From contig NC_046358.1 in NCBI RefSeq assembly GCF_004027225.2, positions 3,624,720-3,688,719 of the forward strand: a stretch of DNA of 64,000 nt, read 5' to 3'. The notes under the pieces are model-generated. The model searched no databases, was not told where the DNA came from, and saw only the letters and a list, made by a program, of their open reading frames with translations. The DNA is from Strigops habroptila. Taxonomy: Eukaryota; Chordata; Aves; Psittaciformes; Psittacidae. Positions 34,604-44,595 of the stretch are shown in pieces. Each line of letters starts with the position of its first letter. Within the stretch, counting starts at the first letter, position 1. Made by a program: the position numbers and the translations under genes.

Positions 34604-35405
34604 CCTTGCAAAGGAGTCTCAGGCTGGCTCCTTGCAGCCTGCAAGCCCTAATGATTCTATTTTTTCCCCAGTCCCCCCTTGTAGTGAATTACTAGAACGC
34701 AAACACACACACACCCTTTTTTTTCATATATGTATTTATAGATCCTTTATTCTCCAAACAAAGGATTTTTTTAAGGGGGGGAAAGCACTGGGCGGGGAGG
34801 AGGGATTTTTTTTTTTTTCCCCTAAAAAAAACAACCCTTCTTTGTGCTTGGTGCAATTCACTACATGAAACCCTCTCTGCCTCTCGGCAAAGCAAGCATC
34901 CCTGCCTGAAATCCACATTTGTGCATGATGGCAAACTGGTGCATGGTGGTTGTTGTGGTTTTTTTTTTTCCCAAGCCCACTTTAGAAAGACATGGCAAGA
35001 AGACAGACACGATAATGCTTGCAAGGCAACAGGCAGAAAGGCACAGAGACAGACCCAATACAACTATGGATTAGGGGGTTGTGCAGTAGGACAGCATGGA
35101 AGGCGGTCAGTTTGGGTCATTTGGTGTGGTTTTGGTGGTTGTTTTTGTGGTGGTGTTTTTTCTTGAATCCTCTGCAATGATGCACCTAAAGCAACTGTGG
35201 ATGGTGGTGCAGAAAGAAGCTGGGGTAGGGGGGTGCATGGTTGGGCTGGTTGTGTTGTAGGGGGACAGACTTAATGCACATTTAATGTTTTGGACGTAGC
35301 GTTCCAGCAAAATGCCTTTGTGTGTGGATTTTTTTCCCCAGTACCTGCTAAAAATAGCATCAGGGTTTTGATCGCGTTCCAGAAATAGACAGAGGGTTGC
35401 ACTTG
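34604..35405. other. Noncoding stretch between CRE cluster and promoter B
   Basis: Contains poly-T/poly-G patches (34770-34830) and T/G-rich sequence (35060-35165). No gene was recognised. It may be the upstream part of promoter B. Confidence 0.5.
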
Positions 35406-35414
35406 TATAAAAAG
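35406..35414 (+). promoter_or_regulatory. TATA box, promoter B
   Basis: TATAAAAAG is followed by GCGAGCGCGGG, a clean TATA box at the edge of a CpG-rich stretch. The expected start is near 35436. A splice donor follows 150 bp downstream, in the same orientation as promoters A, C and D. Confidence 0.6.
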
Positions 35415-35435
35415 CGAGCGCGGGTGGAAGAAAAC

Positions 35436-35565
35436 CTGGACATCACTGCAGTATTTTTTTCCAACTCCTGTCTGGAAATTAATTGTTGGATTCCCCCCCC
35501 CCCCCTTTCCTCGCCCCCTCCTCTCCCCCCTCCCTCCCTCCCCTAACCGAGGAGTTCCCGTTTGG
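35436..35565 (+). other. Putative noncoding first exon B
   Basis: The segment runs from the start expected for the TATA box at 35406 to the donor TTTGG|GTAAGT (GT at 35566-35567), a near-consensus 5' splice site. It has no ATG and includes a C13 run at 35493-35505. A short untranslated first exon is the simplest reading. RNA evidence is lacking. Confidence 0.4.
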
Positions 35566-35819
35566 GTAAGTAGTGATCTTTCCTGTGCATGGTGCAGAGA
35601 GTGGCTGTGAGTCTTGTCTTTCTTTTATGCATGCCTGGATTATATATTTTTTGCATCCTTCCTTTCTACCTTTCATCTAAAAAGAGAGAGGGGTAGGCTC
35701 GTCTACATAATGAATTTGGTGCATGCACGGAGCCCAGAGACAGGGAATTCTTGCAGAAAGGGGAATCACCCTGTCGGTAAATCTCTGAATCAATAGCGAG
35801 CTGCAACTCTCTCTGTCTC

Positions 35820-36170
35820 TCTGTCGGCGCTATTGAGCCCCTCTCCCTTCCCGCCCCCCTCCCTATTTTCACCCTCCGAAAGGGGAGGGGGGCGAGGCCG
35901 GGCCGGGGCCGGGCGCTCCCCGCGGGGCGGCCGCCGGGAGCTGTCCGCGCCCCGGTGCTGAACCCGCCGCCGCTGCTCCGCTCCGCCGCCGCGGGCGGGG
36001 GTCTGTCCCGGCACCGGCCCCGTTCGTCGCCGTTCCCATCGCCGCTGCCCTCCGGGCTGGGGCCGCCCGAAAGCGCTTCTGCCCGCGGAGGTTTCCCCGT
36101 CGCCGCCGCTTCTCCGCCCGCCCGGCGCCGCCTGCCCTTCCCGCCCGTGCGTTTGAAAGAGCCTGCACCT
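35820..36170. promoter_or_regulatory. CpG island downstream of promoter B
   Basis: Very CpG-dense (CGCCGCCGC-type words throughout). Open frames on both strands are low-complexity. It probably belongs to the promoter B region, or drives an antisense transcript. Direction cannot be determined. Confidence 0.65.
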
Positions 36171-37440
36171 GATGATGGTGCTCCGCAAAATAAGAGGCTA
36201 TAGGTTGCTTTATTTGGACTCACCCCTTCTCCTCCCACCTCATTTTCCCCCTCCGAGTGCTCACACCTTCTGCAGATCGTGTGTGTGCGAGTGCCTGTTT
36301 TTATTATTGCCCGTCCTTCGCGTCCTTAGTCATATCCTCACCAGATGAGTTGGTGGAATGACTGAATTAGAGGCGAAGCAGTGGGGGGATTGTTGTGGTG
36401 TGTGCAGAGTAGCGATGTAAGGTTACCTCGGTGCTGCAAACGCCCGTCATCCCCTCACCGCTCCTGGGAGCCGGGGAAGTTCTCGCTAGGCTATGAGCAT
36501 GCAGGTTCACGGGCATTCCGGCTAGCAAAGACATGTCAGTCATCAGATCGCATTAAAAGAGCCGCGGAACCACCGGCCGGCGCTCACACGCACCACCCCG
36601 CTATCCCTCACCGTGGTATCCCTCCGGAGCCGCCGTGGCGGGGTCTCAGCCGCAGACCCAGACCTGCAAGGAGTAGCCAAGGCACACGGCAGACAATAGC
36701 CGGGGAAGCAGCTTTCCCCTCAGCACGTTTAGCCACAGCCTCCCAGCAAAAGCAAGCTTAGAAAATGGTGCACCTACCACACAAAGCCCAGCAACAATTG
36801 CGGATCCTGCAGACAATGGCATGATGCAGCCATGAGCATCAGGATAGCCCAGCACATTGGGATGGGGGGGGTGAGAGCACCTCCTGGCCAAGCCCGCATG
36901 CAGTGGCTCTTATCTAGGCATACAAAAGACATCATTTCTTGCAATTAGTCAAACACCAGCGCCTGAATCCACAGCACGGTACTCCACCCACGACTGCCCT
37001 TAATGTCTAAACCGTCCCTTCCCCGAGCTTGCGTGGTCGTATTTACAAGCGGACCCGATCTCTAGTTTGTTTGTTTGGCTTTTTAAAGGAAAAGGAGGAA
37101 AAAAAAAAGAAAAAAAAATCCCCTTACAACACGTGTAGCCAATCATCGCAACTCTTAATATATCTCTATAAAACAGTCATTAGAAACAAGAAATGCCCTC
37201 CTTCCTCGCCCCCTCCCTCGCCTCCCCAGCCCTCCCCTCCTAGAGCGTTGCCTCTCTTGGCACAATGCATAAGATTACCCTTAACTGGATCCTATTAAAT
37301 AATTCAATGGTGGCGGTGTAATTTTGGTTGGAAACTGCACGGATTTCCAAGTCGTGACTGTAAAAGTGAGTAATGTGCTCTGGCTGCGTCATGGCTCCAG
37401 TCACAGATGGTTCCAAACTGAGGAGAAATCGTGACTTCGA
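36171..37440. other. Noncoding stretch between CpG islands
   Basis: Moderate GC with a smaller CpG-rich patch at 36380-36700 and an A-rich spot near 37090-37120. From about 37290 the sequence is motif-rich (TGCGTCA at 37385-37391, paired near-palindromic words) and is likely the upstream part of promoter C. Confidence 0.5.
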
Positions 37441-37624
37441 CTTGAGACGTCCCCTCTCCATGAAAAGACCATCCAATCGCAGCGGCGCCGGGGGCAGCCG
37501 GACTCCGCGGGGCTGGCGACGGCCCCGTCCTCCCGCTCGTGTGTGTGCGGTGCGTGTCCGTGTGTCCGTCCGTCCCTCTGTGTATGTATGTGTGTGTGTC
37601 TGCCCGTGCCTGCGCGCCTGTGTG

Positions 37625-37631
37625 TATAAAA
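37625..37631 (+). promoter_or_regulatory. TATA box, promoter C
   Basis: TATAAAA directly follows a (TG)-rich run (37540-37624). The expected start is near 37655. It lies 2.2 kb downstream of promoter B and in the same direction. TGCGTCA 240 bp upstream may be its CRE-like element. Confidence 0.5.
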
Positions 37632-37654
37632 TCCTCAACAAGTTGCAGAAGGGG

Positions 37655-37894
37655 AAGGGAGAGGAGGGGTTAATCCTGGGGAATCTTCTGCACCTAGTGA
37701 GATCGTGACCCTCCCACACAGTACAGTAACTTATATACATACCTGGAGGAAGGGACGCTTTGCTTTGGGGCTTTCTAAAAAAATACAAACCCAACCAAAC
37801 AAACCCAAAAACAACCCAAAACAAACCCAAACACTGGTGGTGATGGTTGCACCAGCGCGGGACCCCCGGAGCGGCCAGGGACGCGCCCCGCCAG
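37655..37894 (+). other. Putative first exon C with short coding start
   Basis: The exon would run from the start expected for the TATA box to the donor CCAG|GTAAGT (GT at 37895-37896), a consensus-quality site. An ATG at 37843 has good context (G at -3, G at +4) and opens MVAPARDPRSGQGRAPP before ending in phase 1. Joined to the candidate exon at 41964 the frame stays open. I do not recognise the peptide, and it may simply be untranslated leader. Confidence 0.35.
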
Positions 37895-38720
37895 GTAAGT
37901 GCTGGGGGTTTTCAAACTTGTGTGCTGCCTGCGCTGCCCGGCCGCCCCTGCCCGTGCTGCCCGCTCTGCCCGTGCTCCGCTCCGCTCCGCCGCGCCGCTG
38001 CTGCTGCCGCCGCCGCTGGGGCTCGCTGAGGCTCGCTGGGGCTCGGGGTGCGGGAAGCTTCGGTGCGGGATGGGACTGGCGCGGAGGCGTCTCGCGTGGG
38101 TTTCCCGCGCTCTGTGGACTTGGAAGTTCTGGAGTTTGGGCCGAGGTGTGAGTCGTCCCCTCCGGTTCCCCCCGCGGGGGTCCCTGTCCCAACACGGGCG
38201 GGAGCCCGGCGGGCGTTCGGGACGCGGCATTGGACGTGTGTTTTTGCCTTTGCTCCTGCTGCCGCCGGGTGCGGGCGGGGCCGCCGGTTCCCCGCAAGGG
38301 TTTTGGTGGAAGAGCCCCTGGAGTTCAGTGACATGTCCTGGAAACTTTTTACCAAGCGGGTGTCCCCGCCGCCGGCGGTGGCCCGGGTGGCGCAGCGCCC
38401 ACGACGGTGCCACGGCTCTGGGGAGGAGTGGAGCGGACGGGGCGTCCCGCCGCCCCCGGAGGCTCGGTGTCCCCTCGGGGCTTCCCGTTCTTGGAGGAGG
38501 AGGTGGGGGGGACAGCAGGTCCCCCTGTCCCCATCTGCCCGCCGGGAGGTGGCGGGCGGCCTGGGGCACCCCCGGCGGGGTGTGTGCGTGTGCGGGGGGA
38601 GCAGCGGCTCCGCGCCCTGGGGGCCCCGGCGGCGGGGCGGGCCTTTAGCTTAACGGCACCGCTTCGGTAGCCGGCTTGCTGGAGAAGGGCGAGGAAAGGG
38701 TCTGGGGTGGCCCGGCCGTG
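37840..38720. promoter_or_regulatory. CpG island at promoter C
   Basis: About 0.9 kb of dense CpG covers the donor of exon C and the start of the following intron. Frames on both strands, up to 264 aa, are Pro/Arg/Gly-rich and domain-free, so they are treated as non-genes. Confidence 0.75.
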
Positions 38721-38785
38721 CTTTCGGACGTGCTCTTGTCGCGGATTTGGTGATTAATTGAACATGGAGAGGGATTTTTGGGGAA

Positions 38786-39002
38786 TTTTTTCCCTTTTTT
38801 TTTTCCTTCCTTTTTTTTTCCCCATTTTTTTTCCTTTTCTTTTTCCCGTTCCCTCCTTCATTCCTTCCTTCCTTCTCTCCCGTTCTCCCCTCTCCCTCTC
38901 TCCATCCCTTTCCCTTTCCCTCTCCTCTCCTCCTCTCCCTCTTTCGGGAAGAAAAAAAATGGGGAAAAAAAAAAAAAAGGAAAAAAAAAGGGAAAAAAAA
39001 AG
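38786..39002. repeat. Inverted repeat of homopolymer-rich arms
   Basis: The left arm (about 38786-38838) reads in order: CCC, T10, CC, a T-rich 13-mer, CCCC, A, T8, CC. The right arm (about 38948-39002) is its complement in reverse order: T8-complement, T, GGGG, A14, GG, A9, GGG, A9. The arms agree over roughly 50 nt with only a few differences, including the off-pattern A/T between CCCC and T8. The 110-nt spacer is almost pure pyrimidine. It would form a long cruciform or RNA hairpin, or an intramolecular triplex. Confidence 0.7.
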
Positions 39003-39480
39003 CCGAACGAGGCGCTGGGCGGCGCCTCCTGATTGGTGGGTGACGATTTTAGCCCGCACCAATGAGCTGCCCGCCTGCCCTCTATTTATTTAGCGCTCAG
39101 GGGGGAGAGTTTTCTCTTTACGCAGCGCCCGTGCCCAGCGCCGGAGCCTCCGCGCGGAGCGGGGCCGCGGACACGCCGCGCTCCGACACGCTCCCGCGGC
39201 CCCGCACCGCCGGCCCTGCTGCGGGGGGGGTGGTGGAGGAGGAGGGGGGCGGCGAGACATCCCCCCCCACCACCCCTCCTCCTCCAACCACCACGACCTC
39301 CTCCCGACCCCCCTTCCGCCGCCTCGCCCCGGCGGGGTCCCGGGTTTTCGGAGCGGGACTTGGTGGGGATGGGGGGGGGGGGGTGGGGACCCGGCGTGGC
39401 GGGGGATGGCGGAGCCGATCGCCCGTGGGTCCTTGTGGATGTTGTGGTGGCAGCCGGATGGATGGATGTAGGAAGCCGCG
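39000..39480 (+). promoter_or_regulatory. Promoter D: CCAAT-type CpG promoter
   Basis: An inverted CCAAT (ATTGG at 39032-39036), a direct CCAAT (39059-39063) and a TATA-like CTATTTATTTAG (39082-39093) are spaced about 25 bp apart, ahead of a CpG-dense stretch. The order and spacing fit an NF-Y-dependent plus-strand promoter with a start near 39110-39120 (inference). Downstream sequence to about 39660 is word-rich and resembles a conserved 5' UTR. A weak donor GCT|GTGAGT lies near 39712. Confidence 0.5.
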
Positions 39481-41399
39481 GGAGACTTTGTCCTTCGCGA
39501 ATCTTTTTGCGGTCTGGGCTTGCTGTACATAACTACCTACCCGGGAAGCCCTTACCCCAAAAAGCATTTGCGGAGGGCGCATTCGCCGAAGGAGCAGCAG
39601 CTGCGATCGCCGAGCCTTGGACTTATCTAGACTCTGTGGGCTTCTATTATTAATTCCTGGCACCTTTCCCTTTCCCCCGTCTAGACCCCCCCCTTTCCCT
39701 CCCCCCCATGCTGTGAGTGTATATATGTGTCTCCCTAGATATATATGTAGTGAGAGAAATAAACACCCTTCCCCCCCCCCCCCCTTTCCTACTTCGCTTG
39801 GTCCCCCAGACGTTCAAATATTCACCGTCGCCTACTAGCTTAACTTTTTAATCGACTTTTGCCTATCGGAGCAGATCCCACGTTTATTCGGATAAATGTA
39901 TGGTGGTTTTTATTTAATTAATGGAAAAATAAAAATAGAATAAAACTTCCTAAAAGTTCTCCTACCCTCACCTTCCCTCCCCCCCCCTCCTCCCCCCCTT
40001 CTAGGGCATAGCCGTGTTTAAGAAATATGGGTGTCCTAGCTGATCGAGATTAATTCATAAAAAAAAATCTTCGGAGCGATTCATTAAATGCTCTGTAATC
40101 GGGAGCCTCGGCTTATTTCGAGGTGGGGAGGGTGGGATTTACTGGGATCACCCCATAAATAATAGGGAGGGAGGAGGAGGGGGAGGCGCACGGAGCCGCC
40201 GCGGTTTGGGGGAGACCCCAGTTAGCAGGAGATGCACCATGGAAGCGCTTGCCAAAGGCGCCTCCCTCCCCCCTGCCCACTTCCAACCCGATTTTAAGCA
40301 ACTTGCAGTCCGGCGACCTCTCCGATCACTCTTTCCCCAAAAGCTAGTGCCCCCGAAAAGGGTAAAAAAGGCAGAATCCGGGGGAAAACCCAGCCGAGGC
40401 GATGCTTTTGGACGAGGTGATTGCAAGCGAGCAAAGCAGCATCAGCACCAGCTCTCTGGTTCTGAAACTGCCTTGTGCATGCACACAGCACTGACAGCAT
40501 CTCAGGCAGGAGTTGGGGAAGCTGCATTTTCCCTCTCTTTGCAGTAATTACCAGCCCGGATTCCGTGGGCAAGAAATAAATAGCAAAGAGAAATCCTCCC
40601 TGCTTGCCGCCCCCCAAAAGAAGGAGCGATGAAGAGCAGATCTGTCCGTGCAGATCAGCCTCGTGAAAGAGACAAGAGCTGAGCAGCAAGTTGGGAGCAG
40701 AGTGGCCGCTCGGCGCGACACAGGGGCCTATGGTTCGCCCGGCTGTAAAAGAAAAAGGAGGTGGGGGGGCGATGTAATACCTCAACTGTTAGAAAGTACC
40801 GGGGCTCTCCCCTCTGCCCCCCCCAACAGCGGCACGGAGGGAGATCCGGCTGGGAAAGGGCTGATCTTGCATTTCAGGGAAGCCTGCATTGGAGAGATCG
40901 GGCGAGGACCACAGTCGAGGCTAAGAGTTAATATTTCTCGAGAGATAAAAGAGATTTTGAAGACCCGCTTGCACTTTAGAAAAGAGTAAAAGGCCGGCTA
41001 ATGGACAAGCAAGGAAAGAAGGCGAAGGAAAAGCCCCTCGTTGCTCCCCTCCCTCCTTTCCTTCTTGCTCAGGACATGTAGCTTGAGCTCCAGCTGGCTT
41101 GATGAAAACAAAGGTGGAAGGGTCACAGCATCTTTCAAGTAGACTCACATTTTCATAATTATTTATCCTCTTCTATTGAGAGCAAAAAAAGGCGTTTGTC
41201 CTTTCCGGTTGCCAGCAAACCTTTTTTGCGGGGGGTTTATTCATGTGAGCATGTTTTAAAGGAAGAGACAAGGTACTAGAGGGAAGTTGGAGGGGAAAAA
41301 AAGAGAGAAGTGGTAAGAGGGATCAGCCAAGCTAAAGCTAAAAAAGCATCCTTGCTCTTCCCTGCCTACCGTGGTCCCTCAAGAGGATTGAAACCAGGA
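39481..41399. other. Noncoding stretch, possibly leader and intron of transcript D
   Basis: From 39.5 to 39.66 kb the sequence may be 5' UTR. A C14 run lies at 39771-39784. Beyond that is mixed sequence with some AT-rich, possibly conserved words (39840-40080). No coding exon was recognised, and frames of about 110-160 aa lack domains. Confidence 0.45.
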
Positions 41400-42250
41400 G
41401 TGATTTGGGGGGGCAGCGAGTGGCAATGCGAACCACGGTGGTGCAGCTCCACGTCTCTTTACCTTGCCAGCCAACTGTTGCTGCCATGCTAAGGGCTGCT
41501 GCAGCTGCGGGCGGCAGCGGGGAACCGCTCCGCTCTGCTCGGGGGGCTTCCCCGGCCGGGGTCCGCAGCCGCCGCCGCTCCGCAGGGCACCTCTTCCCCC
41601 GCCCGCCCTGCCCCTGTGTCTGCCCTCGCTCCTCGAAGGTCTCTATCCGCAGTAGCAAAGTCAGGCACGTCGGGCGGGCCGGGCCGCTGCCCCCCCGACC
41701 AAGCACCCGCCCCGGGAGAGGGCCCGGCCCTCTCCTTCTGTGCCGGGGGCTTGTCCTCGCCTTCCCCGAGGTGCGGGGCCGGGGCTGCTCGTCGCTGTGG
41801 GCAGCCGGAGGGTCTCTATGCTGGGTTCTGTGTGTGTGTGTCCCCACGGGGGAAAGGGCTGTGAGCTCGGTCCCGCTCGGCGCGGAGACCCCAGTGGGAG
41901 CGGGCAGCGGCTCCGCCACCCCGGCCCCGGCTAACCCTGCTCTCCCTCTGCCTTTCCCCTCAGGTGCGGCCGCGCCGTCGAGGCCAGAGGCGCCGCGGGA
42001 GCAGCAAGGGCCGCAGGCAGGTGAGAGCAGCGACGCCGCGGGCTTTCCCCACACCCCGCAGCTCCCTCGGGCTAAGGGACACTCACACAGGCTCGGGAGC
42101 CGGGCCGGGGACTGTGGTTCCCCTCCCCGGCCTCCCCTGCGAGCCTGGAGGTGGTTACAGCCAGGCCCGGCCTAACGCCATGCTAGGCCGCGGCCAGACC
42201 GGGACCCCCAGTGCAGGCAGGACCCAGGGCATCACCCCCTGCATGGGGCA
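41400..42250. promoter_or_regulatory. CpG island containing a candidate exon
   Basis: A GC- and CpG-rich stretch surrounds the splice-bounded segment at 41964-42020. It has no TATA box. Long frames on both strands (to 256 aa) are low-complexity. The island may be a further promoter or an exon-associated island of the same transcription unit. Confidence 0.65.
41964..42020 (+). other. Candidate 57-nt internal exon
   Basis: A long pyrimidine tract ending TTTCCCCTCAG (AG at 41962-41963) is followed by 57 nt and the donor GGCAG|GTGAGA, both of high quality. The length is a multiple of three and all plus-strand frames through it are open. Read in phase 1 from exon C it gives AAAPSRPEAPREQQGPQA; in the basic frame it is Arg-rich (RPRRRGQRRRG). 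I recognise neither. It could equally be an untranslated exon. Confidence 0.4.
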
Positions 42251-42535
42251 GAGCCCAGGCTGGTGGAAGGGACGTCAGGGCATCGAAAGAGGCAGGAAAA
42301 TCCCCTTAAACGTCGTGTAAATTATACATACAATAGTCGTCGCATTGCTTTCGGGTGAAACCTGTCGTCGTAAGAAGGTGGGGAAGGAAAAAAAGTTAGT
42401 GGGCTTTGCCTAAAAATCTCCTTTTTAACCTCGTCTTTCCCTTTTTATTCACTACTTAACACTCTCTTCCACTTCGTAGCTAAATGCCTCGTCCGACATT
42501 TGCAGTCCTCGTGGTTTTTTGTCTCGTAGGTCTCC

Positions 42536-42555
42536 ATTTATTTATTTATTTATTT
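42536..42555. repeat. (ATTT)n microsatellite
   Basis: Five tandem ATTT-type units, exact. Confidence 0.9.
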
Positions 42556-44567
42556 AGCATCCACGATCCTTGAGACAGCCAGCACCATTTACTGCCTACC
42601 ACTGTAATCCTGAGGTAGAAGATGGAGAGGCAAATTGATTAATAGCACTTGATTTAAAAAAGAAAAGGACCCCCTCCCAGTAAAACAACAAAACATATTG
42701 TGGTTTTCAGTCATGTTTTAGTCATCGTCCCCTGCTCTGTTTCCAGACCTGGCAATTCTGGCTAAAGAGGAAATAACATTCCAGTTACCAAATTAAAAGT
42801 TTATAGACGAGTAACTACAGCAAAGTTTTTTCACTGTATTTTGAATTTTAAATTCAACGTATGAGTAAATAAATCACAAAGGAAGGCTTTTTGCAGGAGG
42901 TCCATTTTTGTCCTTTCAATTTTGGCACCGGATTTCTCGACGGCCGTTATCTGCCCATGAATTGCTACGTATGATTTGCTGTGAAACAACAAAAATGTCT
43001 TCCTCCAGAAAGCTGCCATCCCGTGCAGATGTGTCCAGAGGTTAAAGGCTCTGCTGCCACCTGACTTCGGTCAAACACTTCGTTAGGACCCGTAAAGCTT
43101 CGCAGTGATTTACTGGTATCAGCTACTTTACCACCAAAATAGACAAACTCTGCTCATTTCAAGATAGGAAAGAAAAGCAGATCCTCGTAGCCTAAGATGG
43201 AAAAGGCCTCTTAGAGCCTCAAGTGCATACACGTCCTAGACCAGCATTTAATCTCCCCCAAAAGAGGATGTATCAGATATTAAACTAGTACTACTCTTGA
43301 GGTTTTTTCAAAGGTTGAGGCATACATTGCTAGGAGCGTGGGGTCAGTGCGTGTTAATTTACGTCTGTTACTGCACTTAATACAATTATATAAAGGCCTA
43401 TGAATAGAATTGCTGCTTAAGGCCTCAGAGCCTCCTGTATTCCTGTCAGTTAAGGGCTAAGAAATACCTCCAACCATCTGTAAAAAATTGCTTTGTGAAT
43501 ACAGGCCTCATGAAATAATGATTAAGACTCTTGGCCTCCCCTCCTTCAAACCCTGCTTCCCCTCCCCATTTTTATTAGTATTTGAATCTTTTACAGATCA
43601 TCTACACATCACTTCTCATTCTTTCTCTTTTAAATCTGTTACCACAAATACGTTTGGCTATAATATTTGCATTAGCTGTGGTATGCTGCCATCTCAATCC
43701 TGGCTATAGAGATCACTCTAATAAAGGACACACGTAAATTAATGTTTATTTTTATTACTACGTTTTCAGGCAAGTTTTGTGGTGGTGGTTGGTTGTGTAG
43801 CTTTCAATAACTGTCAACTCTGGCTGCAGTGCTACTAGTTTCTAATATACTTTTGGAGGGGCTTCTTGTAGAAATTAAAATCAATACCTATTCGCTTTTG
43901 TGTTACTGGATACACCCCAGGTTCCTGTGGGGACAGGAAGGGGGCAGGTTGGTGTCACATCCCCCCACCAAAAATAAGTTATTATTTCTCTTTCTTCCTC
44001 TGGAATATTTTATGGGAACTACTTAGTGAACACTAAGGATGGTTTGTGGACTCGCTGGCAGTGTCCACACACGTCTGTTTTGCCGAACTATTCCCACTGT
44101 TCTCGTCACCTGGAACTGCTGTGATACCCAGTAATGCAGTGAGCAGTTGTTGCAGCATGCCTAGCTGCTACTGCATTTATCTAACATAGGGAGCATAAGA
44201 GTGAAAACCCTGATGAAGCCTAATTAGCAAGAGAAGTGGTAGGAAAGGTGAGCAGATTTCTGGTACTGCAGACGTGATAAGGAGTCTGAGGGGAAATGGA
44301 GGGTGTAGACTTAGCAAACTTCAGAGAGGAGCACCACAGCAGCCAAGCTGAAATGAGACTATGCTGTTTCACTTTTAATTCCTGTTTGTAAATATAATCT
44401 ATTTCCATTTGTAAATAGAACCAGGAAAGAGATGCATTTGGACCTGCAACAGTGTCCATGGACGTTTGGAGCAGGGAGAAGAAGTTGCACCTTATTTAAA
44501 TACAGGCGATGTTCTGTATAAGTGACCTAGTATTGTCCAGAACAATGCACAGAGGCACAGGGTTGGC

Positions 44568-44595
44568 TGCACACGTGTGTGCACACGTGCACGCA
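44568..44595. repeat. 28-bp alternating purine-pyrimidine tract
   Basis: Strict alternation made of CA/CG/TG steps, carrying two CACGTG E-boxes. The sequence favours Z-DNA. It is isolated in AT-rich DNA. Confidence 0.85.

Noticed and set aside
34731-34739. Minus-strand TATA-like CTATAAATA
   Set aside because: In a T/A-rich run with no CpG context and no donor downstream in the minus direction.
37775-38569. 264-aa minus-strand and 249-aa plus-strand frames
   Set aside because: Low-complexity readings of the CpG island at promoter C on both strands.
41338-42175. 238-aa minus and 256-aa plus frames
   Set aside because: GC-driven openness of the island; only the splice-bounded 57 nt inside it is kept.
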